Shown: piece by piece, positions 7,352-15,918 of the stretch
Numbering within the stretch: the first letter of the stretch is position 1
Layout: every line of letters begins with the position of its first letter
Source: Muribaculaceae bacterium
GTDB taxonomy: Bacteria > Bacteroidota > Bacteroidia > Bacteroidales > Muribaculaceae
Direction of reading: 5' to 3'
Length of the DNA: 64,000 bases
Assembly: GCA_029058745.1 (NCBI GenBank)
Contig: JAIDXM010000031.1
Location: forward strand, 1 to 64,000
Program-made: the position numbers and the translations under genes
The notes under the pieces: model-generated
The model's input: only the letters and a program-made list of their open reading frames with translations
What the model was told of the DNA's origin: nothing
Database searches by the model: none

Positions 7352-9805
7352 TCACTTGCTCGTAAATTTCACCACTGAATCGCCAAGCTTGTCGGAATGA
7401 ACCTTGAGCTTTACCTCTCCCGGAGTTCTGCTACTGCGCAATATCACAGTGGCGGCTCCATTGAACAGACGACGGGTGTCGCCTACTGTCAGTTCCTCAC
7501 TGTTTATATCGCCGTTAATCACACCGATAATCTCGGCAGGGCCTTCAACAGAAAATTTCAGAGACTGACAAGCTGTCTTGTCGCGACGGCCCTTGGAATC
7601 CACGGCCTCGACACGCACATGCTGAAGGTCTATGCCATCGGCCTTCCATTCCGTATTGTCTCCCGTAACCTTCAACTTTGATGCCGCAGACGCTGTAGAG
7701 AGATTGTGGCGGGAAACCTCTTTCCCATCCTTGTAAGCAATCGCCTCTATTTTCCCTTTCTTATATGGGACCTTATCCCAGTATATGCGGTTTCTGTTTT
7801 TAGGATTATCAATATCATTCTGTTTTCTACCGATTGTTTTGCCGTTAAGACGGAGTTCAACCTCGTCAGCATTCGTGTATGTATAGAGTTTCACAGTGTC
7901 ACCGTCGTTGAAATTCCATCCGTCGGTGAATGTACGGCCTCCCATAGTGACACCATTCCACTGTGTCGTCTTGGAATTCTCAAACGGAGCTATATACACC
8001 ATCGGCTCCTCTGGCTTAAAGAATGACTTCAGGAAATAAGCCATAGGCTTTGGTTCGAGAGAAATGTCGAACACACCCTGGGCCCATCCTTTTGCAGGCC
8101 ATCCATGTGATTCTCCAAGATAGTCTATCATACCCCAGTAGGCCAAGCCTATCACCTTGTCAAGGTCCATCTCAAAATAATTGGGGCCAAGATTACTGGT
8201 GTTTGCCTCACTCTGATAGAACATCATCCAAGGGAAACGCTTTGAATCTCCCGGGAAATACATATACCTGTAATTATAGGCAGCTATGTCAGTCTCCATC
8301 ACGAGGGGCGCGGGGAGCGAATCTGTCCGCTCATTCCTTCCACGAGGATGCATAGCAACAGTCACAAGACGCGTTGTGTCATAACGGTTGAGCAATTGTT
8401 TCTGAAGCTTATACGGTGTTACTCCCCAGTCATTGAACTGAAGGTCGGGTATCAGCTGAAGTTCATTTCCGAGACTCCAGAACACTACCGAGGGATGGTT
8501 GCGGTCTCGCTTCACCCACTCCGGGACATCCTTCTGCCATCTTTCCGACCAGGGACTCCTTCCGCCGGCATATTGAGTCGTCCATTTGTCATAAAGCTCG
8601 TCAACGACAAGTATTCCATATTCATCACATAAATCCAGGAATGACTCACTGTATGGGTTATGCGACGTGCGCACATGATTAAATCCGAAATCCTTAAGCA
8701 TTTTCAGACGCTTCTCGATTGCCTTCGGATATGCAGCCGCCCCAAGAGCCCCAAGCGTATGATGGTTGGCAATACCCTTCAAAAGCACCTTACGGCCATT
8801 TAGTTTCATTCCAAAATCCGGAGAAAACTCTATGGAGCGGATGCCAAAGCGTTCCACAGCCTGGTCCGCCACACTTCCATCCGGTCGGTAGAGAGTAGCC
8901 TTTAGTGTATAGAGGTAAGGATTCTCCGTGTCCCACAAAGTGACGTTATCCAAGGAAATACTGTCAAGCCGGAATTCCCTTACATGTTGCTTGGGATGCG
9001 ACCAATGGGCATTCGTCCCTTCATATACTTTCTTTCCTTCTCGGTCGAATATCTCAATCCCCACTTTTATACTGTCGGTTTTGACAAATGTCGCAATCTC
9101 TCCGGTCACATTCACTGTCGAATGTTTCTCTCCGACCACGGGGGTGGTAATCCCGATTGAATGACGAGTGAAATACTGCTTAGGATCGGTCACCCTGAGG
9201 TTGACGTCACGATACAATCCTCCCCCGGTGTACCATCTTGAATTCTCTGGCTCTCCGGTGTCTGCCCTTACAGTCAGGACATTCGGCTCTCCATATTTAA
9301 GCTTGTCGGTAATGTCAATCTCAAATCCAAGATAACCGTAATCTGTACCTCCTACACGCTCGCCATTGAGAAAGACGTCTCCTACCAGCATGATACCCTC
9401 AAAATCCAAAAGTACCCTCTTCCCCTTCCAGGAATCCTGGGGTGTGAACACCTTCCTATAGCATCCCTCTCCCATTTCCTTGAACCCACGGGAACTGAGA
9501 CGGCTTGTGATATTAGCCATCTGGTTAGTAAGATCTGGCTTCTCATCTGGCGACGGCTCTATCCAAGGCTGATGAATCTGGAAATCGTGAGGGACATCGA
9601 CAGTTTGCCAACCGGAATCGGCATAACCGACAGATTCAGCCCCGGAATTTATTCCGGGATTGAATCTCCAGCCAAAGTTCATATTATAAGTGGCAGGCAA
9701 CTCTTCTGTTGCAGACATCAGGAAATAACCTTTGTCTTCTGCCCCAAAAACCGGATTACCGGAAGCCACTATCGCGGCGATTATAAACGGGTATGAACGT
9801 TTCAT
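7352..9805 (-). CDS. Secreted GH2-family glycoside hydrolase (beta-galactosidase/beta-glucuronidase type)
   Basis: This is a retaining beta-glycosidase with an N-terminal export signal (MKRSYPFIIAAIVASGNPVFGAE). The ATG at 9805 is chosen because the 18 upstream residues of the longer reading would spoil this signal. Domain order fits GH2: a jelly-roll sugar-binding domain with SRWYTGGGLYRDV, an Ig-like domain, and a TIM barrel with VRTSHNPYSESFLDLCDEYG and the acid/base Glu in VFWSLGNEL. The nucleophile candidate is the Glu in MMFYQSEANTS. A DUF4982-like segment (DEVELRLNGKTIGRK) and a C-terminal Ig-like domain follow. As first gene of the rhamnose operon it probably removes side-chain sugars from rhamnogalacturonan; galactosidase versus glucuronidase cannot be decided here. 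Confidence 0.85.
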   Translation of the reverse strand: MKRSYPFIIAAIVASGNPVFGAEDKGYFLMSATEELPATYNMNFGWRFNPGINSGAESVGYADSGWQTVDVPHDFQIHQPWIEPSPDEKPDLTNQMANITSRLSSRGFKEMGEGCYRKVFTPQDSWKGKRVLLDFEGIMLVGDVFLNGERVGGTDYGYLGFEIDITDKLKYGEPNVLTVRADTGEPENSRWYTGGGLYRDVNLRVTDPKQYFTRHSIGITTPVVGEKHSTVNVTGEIATFVKTDSIKVGIEIFDREGKKVYEGTNAHWSHPKQHVREFRLDSISLDNVTLWDTENPYLYTLKATLYRPDGSVADQAVERFGIRSIEFSPDFGMKLNGRKVLLKGIANHHTLGALGAAAYPKAIEKRLKMLKDFGFNHVRTSHNPYSESFLDLCDEYGILVVDELYDKWTTQYAGGRSPWSERWQKDVPEWVKRDRNHPSVVFWSLGNELQLIPDLQFNDWGVTPYKLQKQLLNRYDTTRLVTVAMHPRGRNERTDSLPAPLVMETDIAAYNYRYMYFPGDSKRFPWMMFYQSEANTSNLGPNYFEMDLDKVIGLAYWGMIDYLGESHGWPAKGWAQGVFDISLEPKPMAYFLKSFFKPEEPMVYIAPFENSKTTQWNGVTMGGRTFTDGWNFNDGDTVKLYTYTNADEVELRLNGKTIGRKQNDIDNPKNRNRIYWDKVPYKKGKIEAIAYKDGKEVSRHNLSTASAASKLKVTGDNTEWKADGIDLQHVRVEAVDSKGRRDKTACQSLKFSVEGPAEIIGVINGDINSEELTVGDTRRLFNGAATVILRSSRTPGEVKLKVHSDKLGDSVVKFTSK

Positions 9806-9825
9806 GGTTGTTTGTAGTTTCTCCA

Positions 9826-9833
9826 CAAAATTA
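9826..9833 (-). promoter_or_regulatory. -7 element for the GH2/rhamnose operon
   Basis: The minus strand reads TAATTTTG here, matching the Bacteroidales TAnnTTTG box, about 20 bp before the chosen GH2 start. No TTTG was found at the matching -33 position, so the operon may need an activator or start elsewhere. Confidence 0.4.
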
Positions 9834-9859
9834 AGAATAAATTCTGAATATAATGACAT

Positions 9860-10130
9860 TCTTTTGAAAGAATGACCGAAAATATTTGATTAATGACATA
9901 TCGGGACACGTTTGCAGGGAAAAACACAATCCCTCCCCTCTCCCCTGAACGATATATATACCATTATATCCACCTCACAGTATCAAAGGGAACAAACCAC
10001 TGATTGCCATAAGCATCATCAACACGTCATTCTACCCCACACGACCGTAGTCCGCCCGATTTATCAAAGATTGAAATATAATCACACCTTTTTGGTGAAA
10101 AAACACTCATGCAGTTTCAAACTAATTTCA
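9860..10130. other. Divergent regulatory gap between the rhamnose operon and the hydrolase cluster
   Basis: No ORF here is convincing. The gap separates the leftward GH2-rhamnose operon from the rightward DUF4861 gene, so it should hold both promoters and any rhamnose-responsive operator. No AraC-type or other regulator is encoded next to it. No clear long inverted repeat was seen. Confidence 0.5.
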
Positions 10131-10138
10131 TAACTTTG
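10131..10138 (+). promoter_or_regulatory. -7 element for the DUF4861 gene
   Basis: TAACTTTG fits the Bacteroidales TAnnTTTG box and lies 45 bp before the chosen start codon. The -33 side has only a weak TTTC 16 bp away. Confidence 0.4.
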
Positions 10139-10183
10139 TCTATTATTCATTGAATGGCATACAATGCCCCAAAACTTCACATC

Positions 10184-11125
10184 ATGAAAACATACACATC
10201 CCTATCCCTCTTGCTCATGGCAGGCATCGCGTGTCCGGCATACGCACAATGCGACACCCCTCAAAAAAGTTGTTGCGGCAAAAACACTGACGCATACATC
10301 AAGCTATACGACCATCACAACAAGCATCCCCGCATAAATTCCATCACATATCCCGGAGATGCAAATAATCTCGACATGTATAACAGCATCTATGGACACG
10401 GAGCCGTAATTGAAAATCCATGGGTGGCATACCGTGTATATATGGACAACAGACAGAGCCTCGACCTTTACGTAAAGCAAGTGCCACAGACAGAGCTTGA
10501 CATTACAGGATTTTACACCACGCCTGAACAAATGTCGCAAGGTTATGGCTGCGACGTGCTTTGGGCCGGAAAATCTGTGGCAGCTGGCTCCTTCAGAGGG
10601 TGGGATGGCAAGAACCCGCTGACAATCGACAGTGTGGCAAGCCGCTCACAGACAGTGCCTGACCGGAAAACGGTTGTAGTAAAGGACGAGAACTGGAATT
10701 ACAATGGCCACGACATAGATATGACTCAGAAATACACTGTCTGCGGAAACTCTCGAGACCTGGATGTCGAAATTACCCTTGAAGGATATTCTCCTGACGA
10801 TCTTTTCTGTACAGGGATACAGAAGCTGGAAATGAAAAACCAAGGATTCATAAAGCCGGAGGGCTATGCGGCATCTTGGGGAGAAAACATTCCTGACAAA
10901 AATCATCCGGAACTTGTGGAAGGTGTTGGCCTCGGGATAATTGTAGCCCCTGAGAATATTGTCAAAACCATAGAAGACGACCTTAATTATCTCGTAATCG
11001 TCCGTCCGGATAATAACGGAAAAATACGGTACAAGGTGATTGCAACCGGTTCCAGAGAAAAAAATGGATTTAAATCCTACAAGGAATGGGCTGATTATAT
11101 CACAGGACGATTCAAAAACAAATAA
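10184..11125 (+). CDS. Secreted DUF4861-family protein
   Basis: The protein has 313 residues counted from the ATG at 10184. This start gives a clean signal peptide (MKTYTSLSLLLMAGIACPAYAQ); the upstream ATG at 10154 would put ten polar residues in front of it. The body has the segments typical of DUF4861: ENPWVAYRVYMDNRQSLDLY, GYGCDVLWAGKSVAAGSFRGW and a C-terminal half with strand-rich repeats. DUF4861 proteins occur in polysaccharide utilisation and pectin-degradation loci of Bacteroidota, and their biochemical role was not known to me. The divergent placement next to the rhamnose/rhamnogalacturonan operon fits that association. The family call is from memory of its motifs. Confidence 0.75.
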   Translation: MKTYTSLSLLLMAGIACPAYAQCDTPQKSCCGKNTDAYIKLYDHHNKHPRINSITYPGDANNLDMYNSIYGHGAVIENPWVAYRVYMDNRQSLDLYVKQVPQTELDITGFYTTPEQMSQGYGCDVLWAGKSVAAGSFRGWDGKNPLTIDSVASRSQTVPDRKTVVVKDENWNYNGHDIDMTQKYTVCGNSRDLDVEITLEGYSPDDLFCTGIQKLEMKNQGFIKPEGYAASWGENIPDKNHPELVEGVGLGIIVAPENIVKTIEDDLNYLVIVRPDNNGKIRYKVIATGSREKNGFKSYKEWADYITGRFKNK

Positions 11126-11139
11126 ATCCTTGCATACAG

Positions 11140-11195
11140 ATAAACTATATAGGGTGTCTTAAATTTTGAAGATTAAGACACCCTATATAGTTTAT
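11140..11195. terminator. Perfect 23-bp inverted repeat, probable bidirectional terminator
   Basis: Bases 11140-11162 are exactly complementary to 11173-11195, with a 10-nt loop (ATTTTGAAGA). The stem contains AGGGTGTCTTAA and its complement. It lies 15 bp after the DUF4861 stop. It could be a terminator, or the joined ends of a lost mobile element, since similar sequences resemble insertion-sequence termini. Confidence 0.5.
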
Positions 11196-11329
11196 GGCGG
11201 TCACAATTGAAGAATATCGAGAGAATCCGCCTCAAAGCGATGCGCTTTATCGCACCCATAAATATCCACTCTTCGCCACTCCTTTACGGTGATTTAATGT
11301 ATTCCTCGCATAATTACAAATATTTTTCC

Positions 11330-11337
11330 TAATTTTG
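11330..11337 (+). promoter_or_regulatory. -7 element for the serine hydrolase gene
   Basis: TAATTTTG matches TAnnTTTG and is 32 bp before the start codon at 11370. No good -33 TTTG is present. Confidence 0.4.
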
Positions 11338-11369
11338 CAAAACTTAATCCAATCTCTCCGATTCATGTT

Positions 11370-12662
11370 ATGAAGAAATCCGATATAAGAAAGGGAACGA
11401 TAATAATAATGTGTTTCACTTCTGTAGTATTCCTACTGCTGTTGATAATAAAAAGGATTCCCGACAATCATACCGACAAAAAAAAGGAAAGCGTGAAGTT
11501 AGCCTGGAGCGACACCATATCCAACTCATCATCCGATGTGAGGGAACTTTCAGGCATGGACAGAGAGATTGAACGCTTTAAAAATAAATGGGAAGTGGCC
11601 GGAATATCTATTGCCGTAACCCGGAATGATTCGCTCATATATGCAAAAGGATACGGATGGGCCGACAGGGAAGCTAAAATTGAAATGACTCCGACCTCCA
11701 TAATGAGAATCGCCTCGGCATCAAAGCTTATAACCGCCACTGCCATCATGAAGCTGTGTGAACAGGGAAAAATCAGGCTTGACTCAAAAATATTCGGCCC
11801 GACAGGTTTGCTTAATGACACGGCATTCACAAACGCGATACGTGACCAGAGGATAACCGAGATTACAATTGACCATCTCCTCCAACACAAAGGAGGGTTT
11901 ACCCTTGGAGCAGGCGACCCTATGTTCAACACTGCAGACATAATGGAGGTGAAACATCTGAAGACTCCGCCCACTAATAACGAACTTGTCAAGATTGTCT
12001 TAGGGAGGAAACTCGGATTCAAACCCGGTAGCGGACGACGTTACAGCAACTTCGGATATATGCTTCTGTCGCTTGCAATTGAGAAAGTGACGGGAAAAAC
12101 TTATTGGGATTATGTCAACGAGGCGATTCTCCGCCCGGCAGGAGCTTTCAAGTTTCGTCCGGCTACAAATTATTATGAACATCGACATTCCGATGAAGTC
12201 AAATATTATGGCCCCGACACAGTAAAAATAAAGGAATACAACGGTAGTGGCCGCATGGTTGACAGAGTCTATGGTGGCAGCAATATCAACGGGCTTATGG
12301 GAGCCGGTGGTTGGGTGACATCTGCCTCCGACCTCGCCCGTTTCGTGGCGGCGATTGACGGTTGCAACGGTGTGAAAGACATCATCTCTGCTGAAAGCGT
12401 GAGCCGGATGACATATCGCGATGATGATGACAAACAGACCCGAGGATGGACTGACTCTGACGGTAAAGGAAAATGGACAAGGACTGGCACCCTTGGATCC
12501 ACACATGTCCTCATTGAGCGTTTTCCTGACGGAGAATGTTGGGTAGTGATGACTAATTCTGGAGTCTGGACAGGCCATCACTTCTCTAAAGACCTTACAC
12601 GACTTGTTGACAGAATCAGAACGAGATATAGGGACATATTCCCTCGAAGGAACCTGTGGTGA
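11370..12662 (+). CDS. Membrane-anchored serine beta-lactamase-like hydrolase (class C / CubicO type)
   Basis: This 430-residue protein has an N-terminal hydrophobic anchor (IIIMCFTSVVFLLLLII, residues 11-27) and a periplasmic penicillin-binding fold. The catalytic SxxK is in IASASKLITA (S116 to K119), the YxN motif is in RRYSNFGY (Y225 to N227), and GTLGSTH near the C-terminus could stand in for the KTG/HxG element. Such proteins include class C beta-lactamases, DD-peptidases and esterases; which of these applies cannot be told from sequence. It is followed by an esterase and a GH30 enzyme on the same strand, each with its own promoter-like box, so the group may not be a strict operon. Confidence 0.82.
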   Translation: MKKSDIRKGTIIIMCFTSVVFLLLLIIKRIPDNHTDKKKESVKLAWSDTISNSSSDVRELSGMDREIERFKNKWEVAGISIAVTRNDSLIYAKGYGWADREAKIEMTPTSIMRIASASKLITATAIMKLCEQGKIRLDSKIFGPTGLLNDTAFTNAIRDQRITEITIDHLLQHKGGFTLGAGDPMFNTADIMEVKHLKTPPTNNELVKIVLGRKLGFKPGSGRRYSNFGYMLLSLAIEKVTGKTYWDYVNEAILRPAGAFKFRPATNYYEHRHSDEVKYYGPDTVKIKEYNGSGRMVDRVYGGSNINGLMGAGGWVTSASDLARFVAAIDGCNGVKDIISAESVSRMTYRDDDDKQTRGWTDSDGKGKWTRTGTLGSTHVLIERFPDGECWVVMTNSGVWTGHHFSKDLTRLVDRIRTRYRDIFPRRNLW

Positions 12663-12699
12663 CACAATCATAGCAGATTCTTTGTCTTTTATGCATCTT

Positions 12700-12731
12700 T
12701 TTGCGCGAACCACGCATTTTTGGTATTTTTG
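12700..12731 (+). promoter_or_regulatory. Bacteroidales-type promoter for the esterase gene
   Basis: TTTG at 12700-12703, a spacer of exactly 20 nt and TATTTTTG at 12724-12731 fit the -33/-7 consensus. The start codon is 19 bp downstream, giving a very short leader. Confidence 0.7.
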
Positions 12732-12749
12732 AAAAAAATAAATATACCG

Positions 12750-14183
12750 ATGAAAAGACTATTCTCCCTTTCATTAGCAATCATTGCCTTCTCTTATCAC
12801 GTGGATGCAAAGATTGATTTGCCCGACATTGTGGGCGACAATATGGTTCTTCAGCAAAAATCAGATGCCAGAATCTGGGGTTGGGCCACTCCCGGAAGCA
12901 CAATACAGGCAAGCGGCTCGTGGAACCCGGAATACAAAGCCTCCGCCGTAGCCGGAAAAAACGGACGTTGGGATATTTTTCTCCCTACCCCAGAGGCATC
13001 CTTCACTCCATACACACTTTCCATAAAAGGAGATGGCAGTGACATCCAATTAAACAATGTCGCTGTCGGTGAAGTCTGGTTCTGTTCGGGTCAGTCAAAT
13101 ATGGAAATGCCATTGCGAGGATTCTGGACACAGCCAATTGAAGGCGCGGTGGAAGCGATTGCATATTCCGGGAAATACCCCGGAATAAGAATGGCAAAAG
13201 TGCCCAAAAGCAAAGCATACACTCCACAAGACAAAGTAACCGGGCCATGGAAGGTAAGCTGTCCGGAAAACGCATATGATTTCAGCGCGTTAGCCTTTTT
13301 CTTCGCACGCTCCCTTACTGACATCCTTAATGTCCCTGTCGGGATAATTGACTGCACGTATGGAGGCAGTAAGGTGGAAGGATGGCAGAGTCGCGAACAG
13401 ATAAGCAAATATCCGGAATGGGATATCGACAAAGAGGCAGCCGATACTACAATGCAAGATTATGAGAGAATCAACATAATGTACAACTCAATGCTCCATC
13501 CCCTGATTGGATACACCATAAAAGGGTTTCTTTGGAACCAAGGAGAATCTAATGTGGGAAGAGAATCCACATACCCATACCATCAGAAAGACATGGTGAC
13601 CGATTGGAGGGAGAAGTGGGGGCTCGGTGAATTGCCATTCTATTTTGTGGAGATTCCAGGATGGGATTACGGCAACCCTGACGGAACGAACGCCGCTTTG
13701 TTCAGGGAATGTCAGCACAAGGCCGCTGAGATAACGCCTTCAAGCGGAATCGTGTGCACCTCCGACCTGGTTTACCCGTTTGAGGTCAATGACATTCACG
13801 CACGAAAGAAAAAGGAAATTGGGGAACGGCTCGCTTTTATGGCCGCAGGCAAGACATACGGGATAAAAGGTATGCCTACTGAATATCCCGTTTTCAAGTC
13901 AATGACAGTTGACGGCGATAAAGCCATCCTTTCTTTCAATAACGCGTGGGACGGATTCTCCCCAAACAAGGAGCTTGAAGGATTCGAGGCCGCCGGAGCC
14001 GACCGTGTATTTCATCCCGCTGTGGCCAAAGAGAATCCTCAGACACTGAATATTGAAGTGACTTGTCCTGAAGCCGGAAAAATCGAGGCGGTACGTTATA
14101 ACTTCAAGAATTTTGCAGTAGGGAAAGTATTCAATGTCCTTGGCCTTCCTTTAGTGCCGTTCAGAACTGACGATTGGGACTAA
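12750..14183 (+). CDS. Sialate O-acetylesterase-like SGNH hydrolase, secreted
   Basis: The ATG at 12750 begins a signal peptide (MKRLFSLSLAIIAFSYHVDA); the frame is open for ten further residues upstream, but those overlap the promoter. The 477-residue protein has an N-terminal beta-domain, then VWFCSGQSNMEMPL with the nucleophile Ser116, the oxyanion region IIDCTYGGSKVEGW, the WNQGESN motif, and NDIHARKKKEIG with the catalytic D348 and H350. This layout is typical of carbohydrate esterases annotated as sialate O-acetylesterase, which remove acetyl groups from sialic acid or plant glycans. In this setting, beside pectin and rhamnose genes, the real target may be an acetylated plant polysaccharide (inference). 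Confidence 0.85.
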   Translation: MKRLFSLSLAIIAFSYHVDAKIDLPDIVGDNMVLQQKSDARIWGWATPGSTIQASGSWNPEYKASAVAGKNGRWDIFLPTPEASFTPYTLSIKGDGSDIQLNNVAVGEVWFCSGQSNMEMPLRGFWTQPIEGAVEAIAYSGKYPGIRMAKVPKSKAYTPQDKVTGPWKVSCPENAYDFSALAFFFARSLTDILNVPVGIIDCTYGGSKVEGWQSREQISKYPEWDIDKEAADTTMQDYERINIMYNSMLHPLIGYTIKGFLWNQGESNVGRESTYPYHQKDMVTDWREKWGLGELPFYFVEIPGWDYGNPDGTNAALFRECQHKAAEITPSSGIVCTSDLVYPFEVNDIHARKKKEIGERLAFMAAGKTYGIKGMPTEYPVFKSMTVDGDKAILSFNNAWDGFSPNKELEGFEAAGADRVFHPAVAKENPQTLNIEVTCPEAGKIEAVRYNFKNFAVGKVFNVLGLPLVPFRTDDWD

Positions 14184-14290
14184 ACTCCTTTTATAATAAG
14201 ATAGAGGTTATAATAAGAAGAGGATATGACAAATCCCCATTATCAAAGGCATATTTGTTTCATCGTATGTCCTGAATCGTAATTTTTTCT

Positions 14291-14298
14291 TATTTTTG
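14291..14298 (+). promoter_or_regulatory. -7 element for the GH30 gene
   Basis: TATTTTTG matches TAnnTTTG, 55 bp before the start codon at 14354. No TTTG at the proper -33 distance was seen. Confidence 0.4.
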
Positions 14299-14353
14299 CG
14301 TGTTGTTCAACCGAGAGCAACACGCATTATTTTGACAACCTAACAACAATCTA

Positions 14354-15844
14354 ATGAAACCACAAGTATTGCTAAATTGCGTGCTTCTTGCAATCCCTGT
14401 GTCAATCACGGCACAAACTGCAGAATTGGTCACAACCACCCAAGACTATATCTGGAAACATAGCAAAGCCTCATTGCATAAGAGTCCGGACAGTAAAATT
14501 ATTGTAAAAGCCGGAGAAGCGGGATTCCCTTCTTTCCGCGATTGGGGAATGACTTTTAATGAGCTCGACCACCTGGCTTTGTCAAAAACTGATGAAAGCG
14601 CACAAAAGGAGATTCTATACAATCTCTTCTCTCCGGAAGGCGACATGAGATTCTCCAGAGGAAGAATATCGCCCGGGGCTAACGATTACGCGGAATCATG
14701 GTATAGCTGCGATGAAGTGCGCGGCGACCTCGACCTGAAATATTTCAATATTGAGAGAGACAAGAAACGCATCATACCTTTCATCAAAGCTGCACAGGAG
14801 CTGCAACCAGCTCTGACATTCTGGATATCGCCATGGAGTCCGCCGTCATGGATGAAGATAAATGGAGACTACCCTGTGGTGAGCAGCAGATACAACAATC
14901 TGACCGACTCGATTTCATATCTGCTTTTTGGCGATGGCGATATTGATGAAGATGAAATGAAGCTGACAGGACCACGCGACAAGCAATTCCCACGTCAGCT
15001 TGCCACCAATGACTTCTTCATTCAGGATCCGCGCTATCTGAAGGCATACGCGAATTATTTCTGCAAATTCATCGATGCCTACCGGGAGCAAAACATTCCG
15101 ATTGATATGGTCATATATCAGAACGAGGCCTACAGCTATACTCCCTATCCAGGATGCGCATGGACTGCGGAAGGGACAATCAGATTCAACAGGGACTACC
15201 TCGCGCCCGCTCTCAAAAAGAGTCATCCCGACGTAGAGCTGTTCATGGGCACCTTCAATACCAACCGTCTTGACCATGTCGAGAAAGTGCTTTCTGACCC
15301 AGAGCTGAACTCCAATGTGGCGGGGGTAGCTATCCAATGGGAAGGTCGCGATGTGCTCCCTGAGATTCGCAAGCAACATCCGGAATGGAGATACATGGGT
15401 TCCGAAAGTGAATGCGGATGGGGGTCATTTGACTGGAAAGCTGCCGAACATACATTCGAACTTATCAACCATTATCTTGGAAACGGATGTGACGAATACA
15501 CATTCTGGAACGTGATTCTCTGCGATTCCGGAGAAAGTCCTTGGGGATGGAAGCAGAATGCTCTTATTCGTGTTGACTCCAAAGACGGCTCATACACTTA
15601 CACACCGGAATATCAAGCCGTGCGTCATTACACATCATTCCTGGGAAAAGGATCGGTTGTCAATGGTTATAAAGAGGGAAAATCCGACGGGCTACCCGTC
15701 CTTACCGCAATCGACAGTAACGGCAGGCAGTTGGTTTTCGCTGGAAACTTCACCGATGCCCCGCAACGTATCTCAGTAAAAATCGGCAACCGATACCTCA
15801 ATCTTAAACTCAAGCCTCATTCATTTACTTCCTGCAAGATTTGA
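14354..15844 (+). CDS. Secreted GH30-family glycoside hydrolase
   Basis: This 496-residue enzyme starts with a signal peptide (MKPQVLLNCVLLAIPVSITAQ). It has the GH30 barrel hallmarks: FRDWGMTFNE near residue 57, FWISPWSPPSWMK, the acid/base Glu258 in IYQNEAYSYTPYPGCAWT, and the nucleophile candidate Glu351 in MGSESECGW. The C-terminal all-beta side domain ends with LVFAGNFTD and LKLKPHSFTS. GH30 members include beta-glucosylceramidases, beta-1,6-glucanases, xylanases and fucosidases; the subfamily cannot be fixed here. It is the fourth rightward hydrolase gene and is closed by a clear terminator. Confidence 0.87.
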   Translation: MKPQVLLNCVLLAIPVSITAQTAELVTTTQDYIWKHSKASLHKSPDSKIIVKAGEAGFPSFRDWGMTFNELDHLALSKTDESAQKEILYNLFSPEGDMRFSRGRISPGANDYAESWYSCDEVRGDLDLKYFNIERDKKRIIPFIKAAQELQPALTFWISPWSPPSWMKINGDYPVVSSRYNNLTDSISYLLFGDGDIDEDEMKLTGPRDKQFPRQLATNDFFIQDPRYLKAYANYFCKFIDAYREQNIPIDMVIYQNEAYSYTPYPGCAWTAEGTIRFNRDYLAPALKKSHPDVELFMGTFNTNRLDHVEKVLSDPELNSNVAGVAIQWEGRDVLPEIRKQHPEWRYMGSESECGWGSFDWKAAEHTFELINHYLGNGCDEYTFWNVILCDSGESPWGWKQNALIRVDSKDGSYTYTPEYQAVRHYTSFLGKGSVVNGYKEGKSDGLPVLTAIDSNGRQLVFAGNFTDAPQRISVKIGNRYLNLKLKPHSFTSCKI

Positions 15845-15875
15845 ACAACTTTGTATCACGAAACGTTATAGATAT

Positions 15876-15899
15876 GACAGGCTGTTTTCACAGCCTGTC
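15876..15899 (+). terminator. Terminator after the GH30 gene
   Basis: A 9-bp perfect stem (GACAGGCTG at 15876-15884, complement at 15891-15899) with a 6-nt loop is followed by TTGTTT, 32 bp after the GH30 stop. Confidence 0.7.
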
Positions 15900-15918
15900 T
15901 TGTTTATAAGTTTTACAC

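Noticed and set aside
11194-11292. 32-codon ORF (MAVTIEEYRENPPQ...)
   Set aside because: Its ATG lies partly in a perfect hairpin and it has no ribosome-binding support or known relative; kept only as part of a finding.
11468-12022. Large antisense ORF inside the serine hydrolase gene
   Set aside because: The plus-strand frame has clear catalytic motifs; the antisense frame has none and is a shadow.
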